Positions 51,909 to 59,111 of a stretch of 64,000 bases of DNA are shown here, one piece after another. Below the pieces are notes generated by a model. The model did not search any database. It was given only the letters and a program-made list of their open reading frames with translations, and was not told the origin of the DNA. Location: positions 30,258-94,257 of the forward strand of contig JANPBT010000023.1 in assembly GCA_031430575.1 (NCBI GenBank). Reading direction: 5' to 3'. A program made the translations under genes and the position numbers. Source of the stretch: JANMDS01 sp031430575 (lineage in GTDB: Bacteria; Pseudomonadota; Gammaproteobacteria; Burkholderiales; Casimicrobiaceae). Each line of letters starts with the position of its first letter. Position 1 is the first letter of the stretch.

Positions 51909-52796
51909 TTAGACCCAAACGAGATCTCTTCCAACGATTAATTCTGTCATTGCGGCATGGTGGGTATTTTTCATTGAAATTAGGCGTGTTTGAAAGTGGT
52001 GAGCTTCGGACAAAGCGATAACTTCTGGAGCTATATCGTAAGTCATTACAAAGTCTCCAGCCAGATTTGCGCAGAATTCAAACAACGCGTTGTGATCCAA
52101 ACTGAAAAAAGTATAGAGCCTGCTTCCAGCACTCTTTCCACCTGCAGTGTAAGGAGGATCAACAAAAAAAACGCAATTCTTTTCATTCTTGTAAGAATCT
52201 GTGCACTTAAGCGCATCGTCGCACAGAATGGTCAAACGGTGCCGGATTATGTGGAGCGCAGAAAGTCGCTTTGCGAGGGTTTCGGGATACCATCGAGAGG
52301 ATATGCCCTTGCCTGATTCGCCAGATTTAATGAGACCTGAGCCTGGAGCCAATATTCCTCCGTGAAATGTTCTATTTCGTAGGATGGTAATAAACGCGCG
52401 CTCCAAATGGTCGCTCGGTACTTTCTCCAACGCGAGCTTTACAGATTCATAGCTAAATTCAAAACCCAATATCATTTGGGCCAATAGTGGCGCATCGCCG
52501 TGGCATACGCATTGCCACACAGCAGCAACATCAGGATCAAGTTCCACCAGAACAGCATGATCAACCCAGTTTTCGCAAACGGCGGTTAGTGCAATCGTCG
52601 CTCCTCCCGCAAAAGGTTCCACGAGTACGTTCGCAGGCTTTTCCAAGCTTTGCATCCATCGTCGAAACGCCGGGACGAACCAAGTTTTTCCACCCGGGTA
52701 CCTAAAAGGACTGCGATGCGGAACGGATGCCACATTTACCGGAGGCGAGAGCACCCTACCGCCTTCCGCCGAAATTGCGAATAGTTCCTGTTGCAT
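51909..52796 (-). CDS. D12-class (Dam-like) adenine-N6 DNA methyltransferase
   Basis: 295 residues. SAM motif FRYPGGKTWFVPAFRRW near residue 32, FAGGATIALTAV, and the catalytic DPPYTAGGKSAG near residue 213 (DPPY, adenine amino-group methylation). The 52% or lower G+C look and absence of CTGCG elements set it off from the flanks. It follows the NotI-type endonuclease gene by 6 bases and would protect the host DNA at that enzyme's site. Confidence 0.92.
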   Translation of the reverse strand: MQQELFAISAEGGRVLSPPVNVASVPHRSPFRYPGGKTWFVPAFRRWMQSLEKPANVLVEPFAGGATIALTAVCENWVDHAVLVELDPDVAAVWQCVCHGDAPLLAQMILGFEFSYESVKLALEKVPSDHLERAFITILRNRTFHGGILAPGSGLIKSGESGKGISSRWYPETLAKRLSALHIIRHRLTILCDDALKCTDSYKNEKNCVFFVDPPYTAGGKSAGSRLYTFFSLDHNALFEFCANLAGDFVMTYDIAPEVIALSEAHHFQTRLISMKNTHHAAMTELIVGRDLVWV

Positions 52797-52802
52797 GGTT
52801 GG

Positions 52803-53678
52803 TTAGATCGGACTATCGATCAGTTTGTTCACTGGCGCAACTTCCAGTTGTTCATCGAGTTTTTCTTGCAGGTGATCGACAAACTTCTGAACCGGTCCAG
52901 CTTTCGTCGTCGTGATTCGCAACAACGCCTCATCAAAGCGCGTAAACGCTTCATCCACTTTAGTAAGCTCGTATCGGTTCGTTGATTTATTCAGGACAAG
53001 ATCGTAGATGAACCACGCTACCTCGGCCATTTCTTTAGGTACTCGCTTTAACTCAGGAAGCGTATTGAAGAATGCAAGACTTAATGCTACCGCTGACTTC
53101 TTTCCCCACGCATTTAGGATTCCGCCCTTAAACATAAGCTGAGGAGCAAGTCGCTTTCGAGACGATGAAAGATAGTCAGGACGAGGATAGTTGGGCTGGG
53201 TACTCCAGTCAAAATTTTGTCGATTTTTAGGATCAGCCGCGAAATACTCGAAGGGCTCACGCACGTTTCCGGAAATATAAACCGCCTGGATTTCGAGAGC
53301 GCCGAAGTCAATTATTTTCTCGTGCTTATCGTATGCGACTAAAACGATATCGATATTTCCAGCGGATTTACCGTATCCATCGGTTAATCTAACTTCTGTC
53401 AAAGAGCTCCATGACACGCCTTCTCCAAAAAAGAACGACGCGGCGTCCGTCGTGATAATCCATTCTTCGCGGAAGCGCACTGGACATGTTATTGCCGGTT
53501 TGCCTTCGTGATAAACGCTACATACCCCCAACGGATTTTTCGCCTTATCCTTCGTGCAGTTTGGTACTCTATTGTTAAAAGGGCAAAGGTGGTTTTTTCT
53601 CGCCGAATTAGCCTTCGCTGAAGAATTATCGATCGGAAAACCAAATACTTCCGCGAGAGGTTGAGTTTTCGTCTTCAT
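52803..53678 (-). CDS. NotI-family type II restriction endonuclease
   Basis: 291 residues. The NotI family layout is visible: PLAEVFGFPID at the N-terminus, then a four-cysteine iron site (LCPFNNRVPNC, GVCSVYH, ITCPVRF), and the PD-(D/E)xK core with GNIDIVLVAYD and FGALEIQAVYISG (compare the EIQ of NotI). The target site cannot be deduced; family members cut 8-bp GC-rich sites. It forms an operon with the adenine methylase directly downstream. Confidence 0.85.
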   Translation of the reverse strand: MKTKTQPLAEVFGFPIDNSSAKANSARKNHLCPFNNRVPNCTKDKAKNPLGVCSVYHEGKPAITCPVRFREEWIITTDAASFFFGEGVSWSSLTEVRLTDGYGKSAGNIDIVLVAYDKHEKIIDFGALEIQAVYISGNVREPFEYFAADPKNRQNFDWSTQPNYPRPDYLSSSRKRLAPQLMFKGGILNAWGKKSAVALSLAFFNTLPELKRVPKEMAEVAWFIYDLVLNKSTNRYELTKVDEAFTRFDEALLRITTTKAGPVQKFVDHLQEKLDEQLEVAPVNKLIDSPI

Positions 53679-53765
53679 TATTCGCTGCCCATGGAGTACG
53701 CTAGTTTAGCTGCTATCTCTTTTACGTGATCTTGTGGCGCAGAGTAACGCGAAAAACAGGCGATT

Positions 53766-53781
53766 CCGCGCCGCAAGTATT
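53766..53781 (-). repeat. CTGCG element, decayed copy
   Basis: CCGCGCCGCAAGTATT, two differences from the core; upstream of the NhaD/CitM-type gene. Confidence 0.4.
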
Positions 53782-53859
53782 GCGCTACGTATTGGCTCGG
53801 ATCGGGTCAGTCTAAACTTCACAACGTCAATACTAAAAAAATGATCGAGGAGAAGTAAC

Positions 53860-55191
53860 GTGAATCTGCAAAAGCTTTTCGCATGGACCTTTGGGCTCTT
53901 TGCTCTGCCGGGGTTTGCCTTCGCGGCTGGGTCGAATCCCGGGTTTAGCGTCGCAGGTATTCCGTTTGAATTCATTTTGTTTGCCGGTACGTTGCTGTGC
54001 GTTGCGCTGTTTCACCATTACACGCTCTACGTTGCGCTGATCGGGCTGGCGTTGCTTACGCTTTACAAGTTGGGCATTACTGGATTCAAAGGCGTGCCCG
54101 GAATAGGCGGGCTGCTCGCGCATCTCCAGCATGAGTGGGTTACGATTACGAATCTGTTTTGCTTGCTGGTGGGTTTTGCATTGCTTTCCAATCATTTTGA
54201 GGAAAGCAATGTGCCCCGCGTGTTGCCCCGCTATTTACCGGATGATTGGCGCGGCGCGTTTGTGTTGCTGCTGATGGTTTTCGTATTGTCGAGCTTTCTC
54301 GATAATATCGCCGCCGCGATTATCGGTGGTACGGTCGCGATGAGCGTGTTCCGCAAAAAAGTGCATATCGGCTACCTCGCAGCAATCGTGGCGGCATCAA
54401 ATGCTGGCGGCTCGGGCAGCGTGGTCGGCGATACGACGACAACGATGATGTGGATCGATGGCGTATCGCCGCTTTACGTGCTGGATGCGTATGTCGCGGC
54501 AGTGCCTGCGCTCTTTTTCTTTTCATATTTCGCTGCAAAGCAGCAGCAAGCATTTTCGCCGATCATCAAAGAGGGTGCGCGCGGCGTGCGAGTGGATTGG
54601 ATGCGCTTAGTGATCGTGGCGATCATTTTGATTTCGGCCATTGGCGCTAACGTCATTGCCAATCTGAAATTTCCTGCGCTATTGCAGACGTTGCCAGTAA
54701 TCGGCATCGCGGTTTGGTTGGCGATTGTGGCCACACTGCCGCTGCGCGCGCCCGATTGGAAGCTCGTGCCCGATGCGGTGAAAGGCTCGGTCTTTCTGCT
54801 CGCGCTCGTGCTCATCGCCTCAATGATGCCGGTAGAAGCGCTACCTGCCGCTTCGTGGAAGACGGCATTTGGTTTGGGCTTTGTCTCGGCGGTATTCGAC
54901 AACATTCCGCTAACAGCGTTAGCGTTAAAGCAGGGCGGATTTGATTGGGGCATGCTGGCTTACTGCGTGGGCTTTGGTGGCTCGATGATTTGGTTTGGCT
55001 CGTCAGCGGGCGTGGCGCTCACCAATTTATTCCCCGAAGGAAAATCAGTGGGTGCGTGGGTTCGGGGTGGCTGGCATGTGATTGTCGCCTACGTCATTGG
55101 CTTTTTCATTTTGCTGGCCACCGTCGGTTGGCATCCAACGCCTAAGGCATATACGCCAGTGGCAAAACCAATACCTGCGGCGCAGAAATAG
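53860..55191 (+). CDS. NhaD/CitM-type ion transporter
   Basis: 443 residues, GTG start with GAGGAG 10 bases upstream. About eleven membrane spans. The two family motifs are LSSFLDNIAAAIIGGTVAMS and AVFDNIPLTALALKQGG, each with the D-N pair found in the ion transporter superfamily (NhaD, CitM, ArsB), plus SNAGGSGSVVGDTTTTMMW. It could be a sodium/proton antiporter. The last six residues (IPAAQK) and the stop codon are supplied by a CTGCG element, so the element has set the C-terminus. Confidence 0.88.
   Translation: MNLQKLFAWTFGLFALPGFAFAAGSNPGFSVAGIPFEFILFAGTLLCVALFHHYTLYVALIGLALLTLYKLGITGFKGVPGIGGLLAHLQHEWVTITNLFCLLVGFALLSNHFEESNVPRVLPRYLPDDWRGAFVLLLMVFVLSSFLDNIAAAIIGGTVAMSVFRKKVHIGYLAAIVAASNAGGSGSVVGDTTTTMMWIDGVSPLYVLDAYVAAVPALFFFSYFAAKQQQAFSPIIKEGARGVRVDWMRLVIVAIILISAIGANVIANLKFPALLQTLPVIGIAVWLAIVATLPLRAPDWKLVPDAVKGSVFLLALVLIASMMPVEALPAASWKTAFGLGFVSAVFDNIPLTALALKQGGFDWGMLAYCVGFGGSMIWFGSSAGVALTNLFPEGKSVGAWVRGGWHVIVAYVIGFFILLATVGWHPTPKAYTPVAKPIPAAQK
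55170..55189 (+). repeat. CTGCG element forming the C-terminus of the NhaD/CitM-type gene
   Basis: Exact core with AAAT tail; read as IPAAQK, with the stop codon directly after. Confidence 0.9.
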
Positions 55192-55538
55192 CCGTTTTAG
55201 AGGGTCTCTAGCGAAACTTGAGCCTAATGTGCAACGCTATACCAACGTCTGCGTAGAAAATGCGTTCTCCGATAGGGCGACCTAGCGCTGTAGCCTCCAA
55301 AAAGCACTCGTATCACCAAAACTTCGCGCATTTGGTCTACGTTGTCTATAACCCACGCGCGTCGTTGATACATTCTTTAACGCCTTCGCGGCTCTCTTCA
55401 ACGATGACGAAGATCGTGGTTAGCGACTGCGCCCCGCGCGTGCGCTTCGGATCGTGAGCTCGCCAGAGGCCGACGAAGGGGTAAGGCGACGCCAAGGGGC
55501 GCGATTGCCGCTGACGCACCCCATCCGCGCTGCGTGTG
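55192..55538. other. Intergenic region between convergent genes, no gene recognised
   Basis: 347 bases past the NhaD/CitM-type stop and past the toxin-like gene stop. Short frames on both strands look random. No immunity-like gene is apparent where one would be expected for the toxin. Confidence 0.5.
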
Positions 55539-58500
55539 CTACTTAGGCATGGGCTGTACCGGAGACACGATCGCTTTCATGTCGTCTCCTGAGCCCGAAA
55601 GCGTTACTTTACGAAAGCCCACAATTTCGTCTTTATCAAATCCAAAGGCCACCCACTCTTTCTCATTCGCCCCATGTCCCGGCGCAACTAAATCTTTGCT
55701 AATTAGTTTGGACGACGCTTTCGGTTTGATTACGTAGATGTAACCCACATTGTCGAATTCTTTTGTTGCGAAACCCACCGCAGTGTAGAGGTCTGACGCA
55801 ACCGATACAAGCGCGGTGGGCACCTGCTTGTAGTTAAAAAAGTGCATTCCTAGCGAAGCGTTAACGCCCACACCATAGCCGCCGCCTGGTTGGATCATTT
55901 CTTCGGGAGTTCTCGAATCGCCCCTGTGAACGATCGATGGCGCCGTAGCAGTTCCCACTTTCCGGTTGATAGAGTTCGAATCAGGATACCTTTTTCTCTC
56001 GTACGCCTTAAGACTGATCTCGATACTTCCGTCTGAAAGCCGAACGAGACCATTCTCCTCCCCAAAACCAAAGGGTCGACTGTCGCCGATCTTACCCGCT
56101 TCTGGTGCGACGTATCGCTCGCCCGGGCTTTTTAGGATTTTGTCGACTTGTGCATCGCTCAACTCAGGATAGGCCTTCTTAAAAGCCTCACGCGGATTTT
56201 TGTTAGCCCACGCTAGCGTTTCAAACACTTCCTGCGGAGAGTTCGCAGGCCCAATTTGTCGATTGGGTTCTTCGACGTTACCGATGTCTCTTCTAATCAA
56301 TGCAAAGTCCAGCATGGAACGAATGCCTTCTGAGCCAACGAGTGATTCAGATCCATCCGCATATATGGTTTTCTTCATTTCAGGATTTGCAGTGGCGACA
56401 TCATAAGGAATCGTGTGGTCGAGCATGTTGTCAGTAGGCACTTTAATCCCGCCCGATTCCAATGCTTTACGCGCGAGTTCCCAACTTTCTTTGTCGGGTG
56501 CAATCTGCCGTACGTGTCGAATCATCGCGTCGTCATATCGCCCGTTTCTCTTAATAATGGGTGTCATTATGGCGACCCAATTTTTGTAACTTACATCAGC
56601 AACACTTTTAGCGACATCGTTAGGGACTTGCCTTGTATCAAAGCGCACCGATTTGACCGCAACGATTGGATTTTCTTCCTCGATTATCATTTTCAATGGC
56701 GCCATCGGTGCGCCATCGCGCGCGATGAATGCGGCTACTGAGCCTTGCAGCTTTGCGATTGCATTTTGAACTTGCGCAGCATCTGCAGTCCAGCCATTGC
56801 GCTCGGCGCGCTTTGAAAGTACGTCAAGTTTTTTTTGCAAATGCGAGACGCGTTCTTTTACTTTTACAGGCTGTGGTGCATTTGAGTTTTTAAGCAAGCC
56901 GTTGAGTTCGGTGATTGATTCTTTTACCGCGCTGCGCCAATCAAGTTGCGAGCGCGCATTGGCATTAACTCTGCGTTGCGCAGCACTATCGCTCGCTTTT
57001 GCACTTACGGCATGTGCTTTAGTGTGCCCGAGGACTTCTTTAGCGCTGAACGGTGCGCTGTTGTGCAACTGGTAAACGCCGGGCACAGCGAATATTTTTG
57101 TCGCATCTAATAGATACGCCAGATCTGGGCTCACCGTAACCTTTACAGGTGCTTTCGCCCCCTTTGCATTTGCCCCAACCACCGCAGCTACTGTCTGATT
57201 GCCTGTGCCCGTTGTTCGCGCAGCGGCTAAATTTGAGCGCGCAGTTGTGATCGGATCTGGCAAGACTTTCTTCGGGATCAGCGGCCGAATTCCCCCATTG
57301 CCGTTTAGTTCTTTAAGGTCTTTTCCCACCCCTTCTATCGCTCCTTTTACGATTGGGAGCTTCGCGGCTGCTTTTTTAACTACTTTGATGGGCTTTGAAT
57401 TGCCAACGGCCTTGACCACTTTGACCACACGCCCGCCTGCGGCCTCGGCCGCGTTCGCCACACGCGGTGCCTTGGTCTTGACTTTCTGTGCTGCATTTGC
57501 GCCTGCCTTGACAAGTGCATTTGAGCCACTTATGGACGTATTCCAAATGATATTTTTGGTGTTTTTAGGCAACCCTTTGGCCGCCCCTTTATCTAAAACC
57601 ATCCCAACACCCATGACCACCGCTTCTTTGATCATGCCCGACATCTGATCGCCCGCGGTTTGCAGCTGCTGAAACGATTTTGCGTTCGCTGCATCCCATA
57701 ATGCCCCGACAAACTGTTGCGCCTGAGGACCGAGCTTGGCCAGCAGCACCACAAACATCCCCGCATTCATTAACTGACCGACAACGGGTATTGCCGACAG
57801 CCCGGCAAACGCAGCCATTTGCGCCATGCCCTCTACCGTGAACATGGCCATGATCTCTTGCTGGATGGCAGGCCCGGCTGTTTTAGCGCCCGCTTGCAGG
57901 GCAAAGATGATCTTGTCTAACCCATTCATCTGGTCAATGGGCTTGCCGGCACCTGCGATCATGATCATGCGCTCGCCGTTCCACTCACCGCTATTGATCT
58001 TGGTGCGGGCAATGGAAAGCGCTTGATCCAACGATTTTGCGCCAGCGATGGGCAGGTTTTTAATGGGGCGGGAGAACCCAGCGGAGGCCGCTTGGCCTTC
58101 AACTTTGCCAAATTTTGGGTTTTGTAGGGTCACGTTGGTGACGACGTAGCCCTGCGCACGCTTTTCAATCACGCCCGCGGCGTTAACTTGGGCGACATAG
58201 GCTTGCTGCACGCTCAGCTCGGTTGACCATTGGTTAGCGGATTTGGCTTTTTGTCCAGCAAACCCGGTAGGCCCTGTGGTCTGAACGCGTCCGACTTCAA
58301 ACTCTTTGAGTACGCTAGTCGCGCTTTTGAGCGTGGCATTGGTTTGCTGCAGCACTTGCGGGGCGATGGCTGCGGTGTCAAATTGGGCCCCGGTGGTGAG
58401 CCGGGGCTCAAAGTTGGCGCTCGCCCGGCCGCCGTTGGCGGTGGTAGCTTTTAACTCGGCTTGGGCGGTGGCAAGCTTTTTGTAGTTTGCTGGGGTGCGC

Positions 58501-58670
58501 TGCTGGGCAAAGGCTTGCGCGGCGCCCGCTACTTTTTCTGATAACTGGCGTGCGCGGGTGGTGGCAAGATTTTCTCCAGCGCTGGAAGGCAATAACTTTT
58601 GATTCCAATCATATTCAATGATCTTAGTGTTGCCAGAACCCTTAGAACCCGAAATTGAAAAACCACCCAT
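55539..58670 (-). CDS. Polymorphic-toxin-like protein with C-terminal ADP-ribosyltransferase
   Basis: 1043 residues; ATG 58670 with AAAGGAAA upstream. The N-terminal 250 residues are Ala/Gln-rich and helical. Residues about 277-315 (MAQMAAFAGLSAIPVVGQLM onward) are hydrophobic, and a Lys/Ala-rich stretch follows (VVKVVKAVGNSKPIKVVKKA). The C-terminal 140 residues carry the R-S-E triad of pertussis/cholera-type ADP-ribosyltransferases: VHRGDSR near 913, SVASDLYTAVGFA near 953 and NEKEW near 1003 (ExE). No signal peptide, Rhs repeats or PAAR domain are recognised. No immunity gene is seen. No CTGCG element in 3.1 kb. Confidence 0.75.
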   Translation of the reverse strand: MGGFSISGSKGSGNTKIIEYDWNQKLLPSSAGENLATTRARQLSEKVAGAAQAFAQQRTPANYKKLATAQAELKATTANGGRASANFEPRLTTGAQFDTAAIAPQVLQQTNATLKSATSVLKEFEVGRVQTTGPTGFAGQKAKSANQWSTELSVQQAYVAQVNAAGVIEKRAQGYVVTNVTLQNPKFGKVEGQAASAGFSRPIKNLPIAGAKSLDQALSIARTKINSGEWNGERMIMIAGAGKPIDQMNGLDKIIFALQAGAKTAGPAIQQEIMAMFTVEGMAQMAAFAGLSAIPVVGQLMNAGMFVVLLAKLGPQAQQFVGALWDAANAKSFQQLQTAGDQMSGMIKEAVVMGVGMVLDKGAAKGLPKNTKNIIWNTSISGSNALVKAGANAAQKVKTKAPRVANAAEAAGGRVVKVVKAVGNSKPIKVVKKAAAKLPIVKGAIEGVGKDLKELNGNGGIRPLIPKKVLPDPITTARSNLAAARTTGTGNQTVAAVVGANAKGAKAPVKVTVSPDLAYLLDATKIFAVPGVYQLHNSAPFSAKEVLGHTKAHAVSAKASDSAAQRRVNANARSQLDWRSAVKESITELNGLLKNSNAPQPVKVKERVSHLQKKLDVLSKRAERNGWTADAAQVQNAIAKLQGSVAAFIARDGAPMAPLKMIIEEENPIVAVKSVRFDTRQVPNDVAKSVADVSYKNWVAIMTPIIKRNGRYDDAMIRHVRQIAPDKESWELARKALESGGIKVPTDNMLDHTIPYDVATANPEMKKTIYADGSESLVGSEGIRSMLDFALIRRDIGNVEEPNRQIGPANSPQEVFETLAWANKNPREAFKKAYPELSDAQVDKILKSPGERYVAPEAGKIGDSRPFGFGEENGLVRLSDGSIEISLKAYERKRYPDSNSINRKVGTATAPSIVHRGDSRTPEEMIQPGGGYGVGVNASLGMHFFNYKQVPTALVSVASDLYTAVGFATKEFDNVGYIYVIKPKASSKLISKDLVAPGHGANEKEWVAFGFDKDEIVGFRKVTLSGSGDDMKAIVSPVQPMPK

Positions 58671-59060
58671 GAGATTTCCTTTGCATACATTAAAGATGCG
58701 CTTTTGCGCTAATTGTGTACATCAGAAAAATCTGTTTTTACAGTGGCTTACAACAATGGCTGAAAAATATTCCTGACCTTTACACATTCAACACCAGAGC
58801 GACGCTCGATACCCTGTAGATCGGCGCACTCTTGCGCTTTGTAGATACGAAGGCAGCAATCGTGCCAATGCTGAGGTGAATTTCGTGGTGAGTCATCGCG
58901 CTACTCTCGCGTGTTTGCCGTTTCAGTCTTCGCTCTTCGCTCTCGTTTGCTGGGGTTAAGCGCGTTATTTGATCAATACGCCTTTCAAATGCCGATTTAC
59001 TCTAAGACGGTACGCCCTCGTTTTTGGTCAAATCTGCGCCGCAGGTATTCAATAGTGTGC
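58671..59060. other. Intergenic region upstream of the toxin-like gene
   Basis: The 441-base gap to amtB holds the toxin's ribosome site, a CTGCG element (59030-59049) and the amtB terminator (59061-59086). A 38-codon minus-strand frame near 58783-58899 has no recognisable features. I see no RNA gene. Confidence 0.45.
59030..59049 (-). repeat. CTGCG element, intergenic
   Basis: Exact core, reverse, AAATC and TATT flanks, next to the amtB terminator. Confidence 0.9.
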
Positions 59061-59086
59061 AAAAAAAACGGACACCGTGGTGTCCG
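59061..59086 (-). terminator. Rho-independent terminator of the torF-glnK-amtB operon
   Basis: Minus strand: CGGACACC/GGTGTCCG 8-bp perfect stem with a 2-base minimal loop (effectively 4), followed by eight T. It lies 26 bases past the amtB stop. Confidence 0.9.
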
Positions 59087-59111
59087 TAAATCTCACTGAG
59101 GAAAGATTCGT

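Noticed and set aside
51909..53678. Element as the recognition site of the NotI-type restriction-modification pair
   Set aside because: CTGCGGCGCAG is an odd-length interrupted palindrome with asymmetric A/T flanks, and the methylase is an adenine type while the only adenine of each core half lies at its end. Nothing ties the two, and the island itself lacks the motif.
58783..58899. 38-codon minus-strand frame upstream of the toxin-like gene
   Set aside because: No recognisable motif, no good ribosome site, and length within chance.
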